The notes under the pieces are model-generated. The model was not told the origin of the DNA, did no database searches, and saw only the letters and a list, made by a program, of their open reading frames with translations. A stretch of DNA of 64,000 bases from the NCBI GenBank assembly GCA_017540585.1, contig JAFYAT010000088.1, forward strand, positions 1 to 64,000, given 5' to 3'. The translations under genes and the position numbers were made by a program. Numbering within the stretch: position 1 is the first letter of the stretch; each line of letters begins with the position of its first letter. Shown here piece after piece: positions 1-7,828 of this stretch. The DNA is from Bacteroidaceae bacterium. Lineage in GTDB: Bacteria; Bacteroidota; Bacteroidia; Bacteroidales; Bacteroidaceae.

Positions 1-22
1 CTACCAACTGAGCTATGGCACC
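1..22 (-). tRNA. 5' end of a tRNA gene, cut by the window edge
   Basis: Read on the minus strand, the first 22 bases form a tRNA 5' end: a GGTGCCA acceptor strand, then TAGCTCAGTTGGTAG, which is the canonical D-arm. The anticodon lies outside the window, so the amino acid cannot be read. A Bacteroidota promoter box lies about 46 bases upstream. Confidence 0.85.
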
Positions 23-68
23 TTCTTACTTTTTGTACGTTTGCTACTCCCTTTCGGTTTAGCGAGTG

Positions 69-76
69 CAAAGGTA
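69..76 (-). promoter_or_regulatory. -7 promoter box of the tRNA gene
   Basis: The minus strand reads TACCTTTG here, with a TTTG about 20 bases upstream. This is the Bacteroidota sigma-ABfr -33/-7 arrangement. Confidence 0.75.
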
Positions 77-235
77 AGTCATTTTTTTTGTTTGACCAAA
101 CTTTTTGAAAGAAAAATATTCCGTTTGCTTGAAAAACGCCTTGTATAAAGGAGTTAATGTGTAATTGTGGACAGAATACACCCGTCGAAATTCGCCATCC
201 AAGCCGTGTTCGCTCTAATTGGAAGGCTTGGCTTC

Positions 236-273
236 TAAAAAAGGAAGCCATAGAGAAAATCTCTATAGCTTCC
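236..273 (-). terminator. Intrinsic terminator downstream of the MaoC-like gene
   Basis: An inverted repeat (GGAAGC.ATAGAGA with TCTCTAT.GCTTCC, 243-273) is followed on the minus strand by a run of six T. It lies about 160 bases after the stop of the MaoC-like gene. Confidence 0.6.
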
Positions 274-310
274 GTTATATCTAATCCCCCACTCAACGAA
301 TGAGTAATTT

Positions 311-385
311 GTTCCCCTCCCTGTAGGCGAATGAGGGCGCAGAAGAGAGACTAAATGTCTCTCTGTCCCGAAATGAGGGGAGAAC
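311..385. other. Structured intergenic segment
   Basis: Between the MaoC stop and its terminator, GTTCCCCTC (311-319) can pair with GAGGGGAGAAC (375-385), enclosing a hairpin AGAGAGAC/GTCTCTCT (344-364). I recognise no RNA family. It may be part of the transcript 3' end or a dispersed intergenic repeat. Confidence 0.35.
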
Positions 386-433
386 AGTGCCCTGTTCGAC
401 GGAGGTCAAAAGGGTTAGGGTTGGTCTTCTTTT

Positions 434-901
434 TTAATTATTGAAATAATACAAGAATGTAGCTACGCCCTCGAGTGCAGGCTTCTTCTGATCCTGAATC
501 TCAATCTTGAACTTGATTTCTGCCTTGCAAGTTCCACGGAGATTTACGATTGACTGGAGCATTGTAGTCATACGGATGCTCTGTCCTTCGAGTACTGGCT
601 GACCGAATCTCATCTTGTCCATACCGTAGTTGACAAGCATCTTGACATTGTTCACTTCAATGATTTCTGACCAGAGGTGTGGGAGAAGAGAGAGAGTGAG
701 GTAGCCGTGAGCGATAGTTGACTTATATGGGCTCTCTACCTTAGCACGCTCCACATCTACGTGAATCCACTGGTGGTCGAGTGTAGCATCAGCAAAAAGG
801 TTGATTCTTTCCTGTGGAATAGATACCCACTCTGATGTACCGAGTTCCTTACCTTCGTATGAAGCGAACTCATCGTATGAGTTAATTATAAGTTTAGCCA
901 T
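434..901 (-). CDS. MaoC-like (R)-specific enoyl-CoA hydratase/dehydratase
   Basis: A 155-aa single hot-dog-fold protein. Residues 37-49 read ADATLDHQWIHVD, which matches the MaoC hydratase motif with the catalytic Asp and His (about D42 and H47), and AHGYLTLSLLP around residue 64 is the usual following helix. The family hydrates trans-2-enoyl-CoA or -ACP; NodN-type members have less certain substrates. The gene has its own promoter box 26 bases upstream and its own terminator, so it appears monocistronic. The exact substrate cannot be told from sequence. Confidence 0.85.
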   Translation of the reverse strand: MAKLIINSYDEFASYEGKELGTSEWVSIPQERINLFADATLDHQWIHVDVERAKVESPYKSTIAHGYLTLSLLPHLWSEIIEVNNVKMLVNYGMDKMRFGQPVLEGQSIRMTTMLQSIVNLRGTCKAEIKFKIEIQDQKKPALEGVATFLYYFNN

Positions 902-926
902 ATTTATTATGTGTTAAAATTTTGCA

Positions 927-934
927 CAAAGGTA
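927..934 (-). promoter_or_regulatory. -7 box of the MaoC-like gene
   Basis: The minus strand reads TACCTTTG 26 bases before the start codon, implying a leader of only about 20 nt. Confidence 0.75.
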
Positions 935-1031
935 AATAATTTTGAGCAAACAAATCTATTATTGACTAAATTATTTACACAAATTTTCCTTTTTTTGCGC
1001 AAAAAGCCTCGAGTGTGCATCATTATAAATG

Positions 1032-1148
1032 AGTTAAAAGTTAAAAATGAAAAGTTAAAAGTTGAGTTGAGGAGTTTGAAGCTCCTTATTAAATAATGTG
1101 AAATACGAGTAATCCCAAATTTTTAACTTTTAATTTTTAACTTTTAAC
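1032..1148. repeat. Inverted pair of heptamer arrays
   Basis: Five 7-bp units (AGTTAAA, AGTTAAA, AATGAAA, AGTTAAA, AGTTGAG) run from 1032 to 1066. Four complementary units (TTTTAAC/T) run from 1121 to 1148. The halves can pair into a long A+T stem just after the SDR gene, and may act as its transcript end. Confidence 0.7.
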
Positions 1149-1179
1149 TCTTGTATTATGAAGAATGAATAATGCAAGC

Positions 1180-1998
1180 TTACACGCCAGAGAAACTGCT
1201 GAAGCCACCATCAACTGGGATGATGCTACCAGTGACAAAGCTTGCTTCATCACTTGCAAGGAAACGAACAATACCATTCAACTCGCTGATATCGCCGAAG
1301 CGTCCCATTGGAGTCTTGTTGAGCACCTTGTGGCTACGCTCTGTGAGAGAGCCGTCGTCGTTGAGGAGAGCCTTGCGGTTCTGTTCACCGATAAAGAAAC
1401 CTGGGGCAATGGCATTTACGCGAATCTTGTCGCCATACTTGCGAGCGAAGTCCTGTGCAAGCCACTTGGTGAGTGCATTTACTCCCTCCTTGGCAATAGA
1501 GTAACCCATCACACGACTGAGGGCATCGTATGCAGCCATCGAACTTACGTTGATGATGCTACCGCTCTTCTGTTCTGCCATAATCTTTCCAAAAGTGAGG
1601 CAAGGATAGATTGTGCCCCATAGGTTGAGGTCGATAACCTTGTGGAGTGCCTCGATGTCAGACTCATACACGTGCATGTCGTCCATGATGTTTGCACCAG
1701 CCACGTTACCACCGGCTGCATTCACGAGAATATCAACTCGTCCAAACTGTTCCTTAACCTTGGCTGTGAGTGCTTCAATCTCAGAGTGATTGAGTACGTT
1801 GCACACAAATCCTGTTACGGTAGTGTCATTTGCCTTTGCCACAGGAGTGAGCTTGGCAAGTGCCTTATCTACAGTCTCCTGACGTGAACCTACTACTATT
1901 ACTGTTGCACTTGCCTGAAGCAGGCCTTCGCTTACGTTGCTGCCGAGTACACCAGTTCCACCTGTTACTACGGCTATCTTACCTTTTAAAGAAACCAT
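1180..1998 (-). CDS. SDR-family oxidoreductase, probable D-mannonate oxidoreductase (fructuronate reductase)
   Basis: A 272-aa classical short-chain dehydrogenase. The dinucleotide motif TGGTGVLG is at residues 12-19, followed by NAAGG, a serine in INVSS, the catalytic YSIAK, and a VDGG near the C-terminus. It lies downstream of uxuA on the same strand. SDR-type fructuronate reductases (as in Bacillus YjmF/UxuB) interconvert D-fructuronate and D-mannonate, the substrate of UxuA, so the neighbourhood supports that role. The substrate assignment is inference from context, since the SDR fold alone does not fix it. A GxxExxY cassette separates it from uxuA. Confidence 0.8.
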   Translation of the reverse strand: MVSLKGKIAVVTGGTGVLGSNVSEGLLQASATVIVVGSRQETVDKALAKLTPVAKANDTTVTGFVCNVLNHSEIEALTAKVKEQFGRVDILVNAAGGNVAGANIMDDMHVYESDIEALHKVIDLNLWGTIYPCLTFGKIMAEQKSGSIINVSSMAAYDALSRVMGYSIAKEGVNALTKWLAQDFARKYGDKIRVNAIAPGFFIGEQNRKALLNDDGSLTERSHKVLNKTPMGRFGDISELNGIVRFLASDEASFVTGSIIPVDGGFSSFSGV

Positions 1999-2030
1999 AT
2001 TTTGATTATTATGTTATTATCTTGTTTATG

Positions 2031-2095
2031 CGCCAAAGGCGCCAATTAGAAAAACAAAAGAAAACATGGGAAAACAAAAGAAAACAACTATTCTT
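2031..2095. repeat. Left inverted repeat of GxxExxY cassette 1
   Basis: Contains two copies of AAAACAAAAGAAAAC about 20 bp apart, bordered by GGCGCCAATTAG. Its reverse complement matches 2543-2610 on the other side of the GxxExxY gene with few mismatches. Confidence 0.75.
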
Positions 2096-2104
2096 TATTT
2101 CCCA

Positions 2105-2542
2105 TCAGAAAACACCTATGCTATTATCCGTTGGGTCAAAGTAATATTTCTCACATTCATCCATAACAGGAAGAAAGTTGTAGAGAATACCTATTCTTAC
2201 ATTTGCTGCACGCATATACGCCCATAATTGTAAGCGTTCGTGCACCCATATCTTATCAATAGCTTTGCATTCAACAAACACATTGTCCTTACAAAAGAAA
2301 TCCACTCTCATTTTTGTGTTTAGTTCTTCTCCTCTGAAATGAGGGTGAAACCAGTATTCCTTAATTGCAGGAATATGCGCCTGCTTGAAAGCTATATCCA
2401 ATGACTCTTGATATACGTATTCCGTCAGCTCTGGTCCTTGCTCATTGTGTACTGCCTGACAACACCCCACGATGTCATAGACATACTTGCGCAATTTCTC
2501 TGCAAGCTCAGGGCCAATCTGTTTCCTTGCGTATAAGTTCAT
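2105..2542 (-). CDS. GxxExxY protein (PD-(D/E)XK-like family)
   Basis: A 145-aa protein of the GxxExxY family. The name-giving motif is seen as GPELTEYVYQESL near residue 37, preceded by the usual CCQAVHNEQ. A later KMRVDFFCKDNVFVECKA segment has the D...ExK spacing of a PD-(D/E)XK nuclease core, and Q-L-WAYM follows. The biological role of the family is not established. The gene is inserted between uxuA and its SDR partner and is bounded by an inverted repeat of roughly 50-65 bp, which suggests a mobile or formerly mobile cassette. A second member lies at 47515-47982. Confidence 0.85.
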   Translation of the reverse strand: MNLYARKQIGPELAEKLRKYVYDIVGCCQAVHNEQGPELTEYVYQESLDIAFKQAHIPAIKEYWFHPHFRGEELNTKMRVDFFCKDNVFVECKAIDKIWVHERLQLWAYMRAANVRIGILYNFLPVMDECEKYYFDPTDNSIGVF

Positions 2543-2610
2543 AAGAATAATCTGTTTTCTTTTGTTTTCATATGTTTTCTTTTGTTTTTCTCATTGGCCG
2601 CTTTGCGGCA
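2543..2610. repeat. Right inverted repeat of GxxExxY cassette 1
   Basis: The reverse complement of the left repeat: GTTTTCTTTTGTTTTC twice at 20-bp spacing, then TTTTTCTCATTGGC and a GC hairpin (CCGCTTTGCGG). It begins immediately upstream of the GxxExxY start codon. Confidence 0.75.
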
Positions 2611-2618
2611 CACGCCAA

Positions 2619-3881
2619 TCAATCGAAGAAGCCTGGTTGATGATAAGGCTTACCAAGCTCTCTGTCAACCGTGGCGATGATACCCTGTACCTGTCCGAGG
2701 GCGAACATACGTCCGAGGAATGAGTAACCAGCATTATATCCACGAGCCTCATCGCCAAGCATAGTCATACCGTGGTCAACACGCATAGGGAGAAGCTGTG
2801 TCTCAGGGTTACGTGTTGCCTGACGGTTCATCTCCTCCTGCTCAAAGATACGAGTAAGCTCTATGAGGTCGGCACGTCCTCCAAGATGACTTGCTTCCGT
2901 GAAGTCTCCATTAGGGAAGATGTGACATGAACGGAGATGTACGAAGTGAGTGCGGGAATGATACTTCTTTGCAAGCTCAGTTATGTTGTTGTGACCACCA
3001 GCAGAGAGTGAACCTGCACAGAATGTGAGACCATTATGTATGTTAGGCACAGCATCGAGGAACTTCTGAATGTCCTCGTCACAGTTCACGATACGTGGAA
3101 GACCGAGGATTGGGAATGGTGGGTCATCTGGATGTACACACATGTCGATGTCGTACTCGTCGCAGATAGGCATGATTGCCTCCAGCCATGTCTTCATGTT
3201 GTTTTGGAGTGTCTCCTTTGTCACTCCGTCATAGAGAGCAAGAAGCTCACGGAACATCTCAACAGGTTTCTCGTCACCTTCCTTGAAGTTGCCACTCACA
3301 AAGCCTTGAGTCTTGATGACAATTGTGTCAACGAGGTCATGGTCATACTTAGCGGTAGCTTTTGCCTTTATCTCTGCAACCTCAGCAAGGATGTCACGCT
3401 GCCACTCCTTGTGAGCCTTTTGGAACTCTGCCCATTCCTCTTCTGCACCCTTGCGCTTGAGAATATGGATGTCGAAGTATGCAAACTCAGCCCAGTTGAA
3501 GTATAAGTTTGAAGAGCCGTTTGGATTCTTGTGAAGGAGGTCTGTACGTGCCCAGTCGAGTACTGGCATGAAATTGTAGCAAACACAATGGATGCCCTCC
3601 TCACCAAGGTTCCTCAATGACTCCTTATAGACCTCAATCTGATGGTCACGATCTTTACCGCCATACTTGATGGCTTCTGTCACGGGAAGTGACTCGACTA
3701 CGCTCCATCGCATACCGTAACTCTCGATACACTCTCTAAGGTCACGAATCTTCTCACGTGTCCACACCTCGCCGAGGGGAACATCATGAAGGGCTGTGAC
3801 TATACCCTCTACACCAATCTGTTTCAGCATTTCAAGAGTGATATTGTCTTTCTTGCCAAACCAGCGCCATGTTTTTTCCAT
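2619..3881 (-). CDS. uxuA: Mannonate dehydratase
   Basis: A 420-aa protein with the full UxuA pattern. It starts MEKTWRWFGKKD, continues with GVEGIVTALHDVP, WSVVESLPV and HCVCYNFMPVLDW, and ends with metal-site segments CVHPDDPP, FCAGSLSAGG and MRVDHG. UxuA dehydrates D-mannonate to 2-dehydro-3-deoxy-D-gluconate in cytoplasmic glucuronate/galacturonate breakdown. It is followed on the same strand by a GxxExxY cassette and an SDR reductase that would supply mannonate. The length is slightly above the roughly 394 residues of the E. coli enzyme. A promoter box lies about 240 bases upstream. Confidence 0.95.
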   Translation of the reverse strand: MEKTWRWFGKKDNITLEMLKQIGVEGIVTALHDVPLGEVWTREKIRDLRECIESYGMRWSVVESLPVTEAIKYGGKDRDHQIEVYKESLRNLGEEGIHCVCYNFMPVLDWARTDLLHKNPNGSSNLYFNWAEFAYFDIHILKRKGAEEEWAEFQKAHKEWQRDILAEVAEIKAKATAKYDHDLVDTIVIKTQGFVSGNFKEGDEKPVEMFRELLALYDGVTKETLQNNMKTWLEAIMPICDEYDIDMCVHPDDPPFPILGLPRIVNCDEDIQKFLDAVPNIHNGLTFCAGSLSAGGHNNITELAKKYHSRTHFVHLRSCHIFPNGDFTEASHLGGRADLIELTRIFEQEEMNRQATRNPETQLLPMRVDHGMTMLGDEARGYNAGYSFLGRMFALGQVQGIIATVDRELGKPYHQPGFFD

Positions 3882-3916
3882 TCTTTATATTGTTTTTTGT
3901 TTAATATCTTTGTTTT

Positions 3917-3950
3917 GCGCTAAGGTGCCAATTAGAAAAACAGGCAAGAA
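3917..3950. repeat. Partial copy of the cassette 1 border repeat
   Basis: GCGCTAAGGTGCCAATTAG followed by AAAAACA resembles the outer edge of the left repeat at 2029-2054, but the run of AAAACAAAAG copies is missing. It lies in the uxuA leader and may be a remnant or a preferred target sequence. Confidence 0.45.
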
Positions 3951-4043
3951 CTTTTCTCACTGACCAGCGGGAAGTAAACAGAACAAAAACAAGAAAAAAC
4001 ATATTAATTAACAATTAATAATTAACATGCCTTTGTTCCGGAT

Positions 4044-4078
4044 GGCGTTCCTCCCCAACGGGGAGGTTAGGAGGGGGC
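4044..4078. repeat. REP-like hairpin CCTCCCC-AAC-GGGGAGG
   Basis: A short G+C-rich palindrome in otherwise A+T-rich spacer between divergent uxuA and rplS. A comparable C/G-rich hairpin lies at 20766-20788. It resembles dispersed intergenic palindromes seen in this phylum. Confidence 0.45.
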
Positions 4079-4119
4079 CTCTCTTGTCTGTTTCTCTTAT
4101 CGTACCTATTCCTATGATG

Positions 4120-4127
4120 CAAAGATA
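4120..4127 (-). promoter_or_regulatory. Likely -7 box of the uxuA operon
   Basis: The minus strand reads TATCTTTG. The implied leader to the uxuA start is about 230 nt and contains the REP-like hairpin and repeat remnants. The -33 element is weak. Confidence 0.5.
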
Positions 4128-4247
4128 CATCATTTTTGAGAACCTTAGTGTCAATAAATGTTTCAATTTTGTTCGTATGTGTATCATTTTTTAGTATCTG
4201 AGTGTAAAAACCTTTAAAAGAATGTGTTGTGAGAAAGAAAAAACTCG

Positions 4248-4255
4248 TACCTTTG
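4248..4255 (+). promoter_or_regulatory. -7 box of rplS
   Basis: TACCTTTG with a TTG 18 bases upstream. The resulting leader of about 80 nt contains short complementary segments (GAAGC with GCTTC) and could carry autoregulatory structure, which I cannot establish. Confidence 0.75.
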
Positions 4256-4341
4256 CAACGTTTTTGCGAAGCCGCTGTCTGGAAATAGAGTAGCCAGAGA
4301 ATGCTTCGTTAATATTTACATAAAATTATTTAATAAAATTT

Positions 4342-4710
4342 ATGGCTAAAGTAGATTTGATGAAGATTGCTGAGGAAGCTTTCGCTACAGGCAAGCAGCA
4401 CCCAGCATTCAAGGCAGGTGACACTATCACAGTTGCTTACAAGATTATCGAGGGTTCAAAGGAGCGTATCCAGCTCTACCGTGGTGTTGTTATCAAGATC
4501 TCAGGTGAGGGTACTAAGAAGCGTTTCACTGTTCGCAAGATGTCTGGTACAGTAGGTGTTGAGCGTATTTTCCCACTCGAGTCACCTAACATCGATAGCA
4601 TCGAGGTGAACAAGATTGGTAAGGTACGTCGTGCTAAGCTTTACTACCTCCGTAACCTTACAGGTAAGAAGGCTCGTATCAAGGAGAAGCTTTCTCGCAA
4701 GGAGGACTAA
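4342..4710 (+). CDS. rplS: 50S ribosomal protein L19
   Basis: A 122-aa L19. The conserved segments are [44 protein letters not shown] and [21 protein letters not shown]19 sits at the 30S-50S interface of the ribosome. The gene stands alone here with its own promoter and an intrinsic terminator directly after it, unlike the rpsP-rimM-trmD-rplS operon of Proteobacteria. Confidence 0.98.
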   Translation: MAKVDLMKIAEEAFATGKQHPAFKAGDTITVAYKIIEGSKERIQLYRGVVIKISGEGTKKRFTVRKMSGTVGVERIFPLESPNIDSIEVNKIGKVRRAKLYYLRNLTGKKARIKEKLSRKED

Positions 4711-4744
4711 TCCATTCACTTCGATACACATTGAAGAAAAGACA

Positions 4745-4779
4745 AGAGGACATATCCCAATGGGAATGTCCTCTTTTTG
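4745..4779 (+). terminator. rplS terminator
   Basis: AGAGGACAT (4745-4753) pairs with ATGTCCTCT (4766-4774), with an extra CCCA/TGGG in the loop, followed by five T. Confidence 0.9.
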
Positions 4780-4824
4780 TTTTGTTAACCTCTGACCCTC
4801 TTTTACGGATTTCGCCAAATACAC

Positions 4825-4859
4825 AAAATCCGTCTGAACAATGTGTTCAAACGGATTTT
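4825..4859. terminator. Hairpin between convergent rplS and frr
   Basis: AAAATCCGTCTGAACA pairs with TGTTCAAACGGATTTT with one mismatch. It probably ends frr transcripts arriving from the other strand. Confidence 0.55.
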
Positions 4860-4878
4860 ATGATTAAATGTGCATTTA

Positions 4879-4970
4879 ATGAGTAATTAAAGATTAGCAA
4901 TGAGTTGTCGCAATTCAGGCAATAGCGATGTCTGCATTACTCATTACCCATTACTAATTACTCATTAACA
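4879..4970. repeat. Heptamer array CATTACT and inverted partner
   Basis: CATTACT, CATTACC, CATTACT, AATTACT, CATTAAC repeat at 7 bp up to the frr stop. AATGAGTAATTA near 4879 is complementary to the end of the array, giving an A+T-rich stem. Confidence 0.6.
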
Positions 4971-5531
4971 TTACACAGTCATGATTTCCTTGTTCTTCTC
5001 CTCGAGCATAGATTCAATCTTCTTCACGTACTTGTCGTGAATCTTCTGAACCTTATCCTCTGCGTCCTTCTCAACGTCCTCAGCAACGCCATTCTTGACA
5101 GACTTCTTGAGCTTGTCAATAGCGTCACGACGTGCGTTACGTACGCTTACCTTAGCAGTTTCAGCCTCTTTTGAACACTGCTTTGTGAGATCCTTACGGC
5201 GCTCCTCCGTGAGAGCAGGAATACCGAGACGGATAATCTCACCATTGTTCTCAGGCATGATACCTACTGACGAGTCGATGATAGCCTTCTCAATAACCTT
5301 GAGCATAGCTTTCTCCCATGGCTTGATGGTGATGGTACGTGCATCAGGTGTATTGAGGCTTGCTACGTTGGCAAGTGGCACATTCTGTCCGTATGACTCA
5401 ACGCGAATCTCATCGAGGATATGTACGTTTGCGCGTCCTGCACGGATGCGGCTGAATGCTTCCTCAAGGTGGAGTGTTGCCATCTCCATTGCCTCTTCAG
5501 CTGCGCTGATATAAACTTTTACGTCTTCCAT
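4971..5531 (-). CDS. frr: Ribosome recycling factor
   Basis: A 186-aa protein, the usual RRF length. Recognisable segments are EEAFSRIRAGRANVHILDEIRV cut at about residues 24-45, NTPDARTITIKPWEKAM, RLGIPALTEERRKDL and a long helical C-terminus with VRNARRDAI. RRF and EF-G split post-termination ribosomes. It lies downstream of the fumarase gene on the same strand, separated by inverted heptamer arrays, so the two are probably transcribed separately. Confidence 0.97.
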   Translation of the reverse strand: MEDVKVYISAAEEAMEMATLHLEEAFSRIRAGRANVHILDEIRVESYGQNVPLANVASLNTPDARTITIKPWEKAMLKVIEKAIIDSSVGIMPENNGEIIRLGIPALTEERRKDLTKQCSKEAETAKVSVRNARRDAIDKLKKSVKNGVAEDVEKDAEDKVQKIHDKYVKKIESMLEEKNKEIMTV

Positions 5532-5539
5532 ATTTTCTT

Positions 5540-5717
5540 GAATGAAGAATGAAGAACGAAGAATGAAGAATGTCCATTCGGATGATGGGCATACCTCATC
5601 CTTCCCTTTATCCTTCTTGTTTTTGAGTTAATAATTCCTTTTAATTAGAAGAATAGATGTGAAAAAAGAATTCTATCTGTTAAAGAAAATTCTTCATTCT
5701 TCACTCTTCATTCTTCA
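5540..5717. repeat. Inverted pair of heptamer arrays (GAATGAA / TTCTTCA)
   Basis: Units GAATGAA, GAATGAA, GAACGAA, GAATGAA occupy 5540-5567. Units TTCTTCA, TTCTTCA, CTCTTCA, TTCTTCA occupy 5690-5717. The halves are complementary and span the whole gap between fumarase and frr. Confidence 0.75.
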
Positions 5718-5720
5718 TTT

Positions 5721-7364
5721 TTACATGATTGTGCATCCTGTGCAAGGCTTCAACTGCTTGAAGAAGTCATTGCCCTTGTCATCAACGAGGATGAATGCAG
5801 GGAAGTCCTCAACCTTAATCTTCCATACAGCTTCCATTCCGAGCTCTGGGTACTCTACACACTCGATTGACTTGATGCTGCTCTGTGAGAGTACTGCGGC
5901 TACACCACCGATAGTACCGAGGTAGAATCCGCCATGCTTCTTACATGCGTCTGTAACCTGCTGTGTACGGTTACCCTTTGCAATCATCACGAGGCTTGCA
6001 CCATTTGCCTGGAACTCATCAACGTATGGATCCATACGGTTAGCAGTTGTAGGTCCCATTGAACCACATGGATAACCCTCTGGAGTCTTTGCTGGACCTG
6101 CATAGAGAACTGGGTAATCCTTGAAATACTGTGGGAGTCCCTCGCCTGCATCAAGACGTGCCTTGAGCTTAGCGTGAGCAATATCGCGTGCTACGATGAT
6201 TGTACCCTTGAGGTTGACACGTGTAGATACTGGGTACTTAGAGAGTTCCTTGCGTACAGCATCCATACCCTTGTCAAGGTCAATCTCGATACCCTTAGCA
6301 CCTTCGCCTGGACGACGATACTCTTCTGGGATAAGCTCAGATGGGTTAGTATCCATCTTCTCAATCCAGATACCATCCTTGTTAATCTTTGCCTTGATGT
6401 TACGGTCAGCAGAGCAGCTTACGCCCATACCGATTGGACAAGATGCTCCGTGACGTGGGAGACGAATAACACGGATATCGTGTGCAAGGTATTTACCTCC
6501 GAACTGTGCTCCAAGACCAATCTTGTAAGCCTCCTTGAGAAGCTTCTGCTCAAGGTCAACATCACGGAATGCACGACCTGTCTCGTCACCTGTTGTTGGG
6601 AGGTTATCGTAATACTTGATAGAAGCAAGCTTGACTGTGAGAAGGTTCTTCTCAGCTGATGTTCCACCAATGACGAATGCGATATGATAAGGAGGACAAG
6701 CAGCAGTACCGAGGTGCTTCATCTCCTCTACGAGGAATGGAAGAAGAGTACCCTCGTTCTGGATTGTTGCCTTTGTCATTGGGTAGAAGTATGTCTTGTT
6801 GGCAGAGCCACCACCCTTAGCTACCATCACGAACTTATACTCGGCACCTTCTACAGCTTCGATGTCAATCTGTGCAGGGAGGTTACACTTAGTGTTTACT
6901 TCGTCGTACATATTGAGAGGAGCATTCTGAGAGTAGCGGAGGTTGTCCTGTGTGAATGTATTGAACACACCACGGCTAAGAGCCTCTTCATCCTCAAATC
7001 CTGTCCAAATCTGCTGTCCTTTCTCACCATGAATGATGGCAGTACCTGTATCCTGGCAGAATGGAAGAATACCCTTTGCTGCTGTGTCAGCATTACGAAG
7101 GAACTGTAGTGCAACATACTTGTCGTTCTCTGAAGCCTCTGGGTCCTTGAGAATCTTAGCAACCTGAAGGTTGTGCTCACGACGGAGTGTAAACTCAACA
7201 TCGTGGAAAGCCTGCTGTGCAAGCAATGTAAGTGCTTCCTTAGAAACCTTTACGATTTCATGACCTTCAAATTCTGTTACAGTAACGCCTTCCTTAGTGA
7301 GAAGACGGTATTCTGTGTCGTCCTTTCCTACTTGGAACATAGGAGCGTACTTGAAATCTGCCAT
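5721..7364 (-). CDS. Class I fumarate hydratase (iron-sulfur)
   Basis: A 547-aa class I fumarase matching the full length of FumA/Fum[11 protein letters not shown] (Cys about 103) carries the first [4Fe-4S] ligand, and later cysteines in GTAACPPYH and [15 protein letters not shown] fit the remaining ligands. [16 protein letters not shown] belongs to the beta domain. The enzyme interconverts fumarate and malate in the cytoplasm and, in anaerobes like this, most likely serves the reductive branch from oxaloacetate to succinate. It has its own promoter at 7402-7409. The stop codon lies only 3 bases beyond a heptamer array. Confidence 0.95.
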   Translation of the reverse strand: MADFKYAPMFQVGKDDTEYRLLTKEGVTVTEFEGHEIVKVSKEALTLLAQQAFHDVEFTLRREHNLQVAKILKDPEASENDKYVALQFLRNADTAAKGILPFCQDTGTAIIHGEKGQQIWTGFEDEEALSRGVFNTFTQDNLRYSQNAPLNMYDEVNTKCNLPAQIDIEAVEGAEYKFVMVAKGGGSANKTYFYPMTKATIQNEGTLLPFLVEEMKHLGTAACPPYHIAFVIGGTSAEKNLLTVKLASIKYYDNLPTTGDETGRAFRDVDLEQKLLKEAYKIGLGAQFGGKYLAHDIRVIRLPRHGASCPIGMGVSCSADRNIKAKINKDGIWIEKMDTNPSELIPEEYRRPGEGAKGIEIDLDKGMDAVRKELSKYPVSTRVNLKGTIIVARDIAHAKLKARLDAGEGLPQYFKDYPVLYAGPAKTPEGYPCGSMGPTTANRMDPYVDEFQANGASLVMIAKGNRTQQVTDACKKHGGFYLGTIGGVAAVLSQSSIKSIECVEYPELGMEAVWKIKVEDFPAFILVDDKGNDFFKQLKPCTGCTIM

Positions 7365-7401
7365 AATTGTTTAGAATTTTATATGTTTATAATGTTTAGC
7401 G

Positions 7402-7409
7402 CAAAGATA
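7402..7409 (-). promoter_or_regulatory. -7 box of the fumarase gene
   Basis: The minus strand reads TATCTTTG 38 bases before the start codon. Confidence 0.7.
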
Positions 7410-7568
7410 CAATATAATTTTTATTATTGACTAATAGAAAATAAGAAAAATCAAGAAATTGTTAAAATTCACTATGCACAAAATGTGGTCACTTGTTAAA
7501 AGTATAATAAGTTAAAAACACGAAAGGAAGAATATCGCTATATTTTTGGAGAAAAAGTCAAAAAAACA

Positions 7569-7576
7569 TACCTTTG
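7569..7576 (+). promoter_or_regulatory. -7 box of the peptide-fimbrillin operon
   Basis: TACCTTTG with TTTG at 7545-7548, spacing 20, a close match to the Bacteroidota consensus. The start codon of the small peptide follows after about 86 nt. Confidence 0.8.
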
Positions 7577-7662
7577 CAGTATTGAATAATAACCAATTTA
7601 AGGAATGCTTCAAAAAACATATTGAAAACAACCTTAATTTATAAAAAACAAAACTTCTAAAG

Positions 7663-7824
7663 ATGAAAAAATCAAATTACGAGTTTCCTTCAACTGTTGT
7701 AAGGAACGCAAATATTCGTGCAAGTATTCTTGCTGGTAGTGTAAAAAGCGTAGATTTCAACGGAAGCAATATCCCTATGCAACCAGCAAGGGAAAGAAAG
7801 ACAGACTTCGACTCAATGGATTAA
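7663..7824 (+). CDS. Small peptide (53 aa), LAGS-motif type, unrecognised family
   Basis: An open frame of 53 codons from ATG 7663 to TAA 7822-7824 directly behind a good promoter. It reads MKKSNYEFP at the start, RASILAGSV around residues 19-27, a polar middle, then PARERKTDFDSMD at the end. It ends 4 bases before the next start codon, so it is the first gene of a two-gene operon with a fimbrillin-like lipoprotein. The same arrangement and the same SILAGS and ARER motifs recur at 62721-62909. There is no convincing signal peptide. I do not know its function; a structural, leader-processed or regulatory peptide are all possible. Confidence 0.7.
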   Translation: MKKSNYEFPSTVVRNANIRASILAGSVKSVDFNGSNIPMQPARERKTDFDSMD

Positions 7825-7828
7825 TAGC

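Noticed and set aside
311..385. Candidate structured RNA or riboswitch
   Set aside because: The complementary arms are short and I recognise no known consensus; it lies downstream of, not before, the nearest gene.
911..1096. 61-codon plus-strand frame
   Set aside because: Translates the MaoC promoter region and a heptamer array (repeated KVK/KLK), so it is a repeat artefact.
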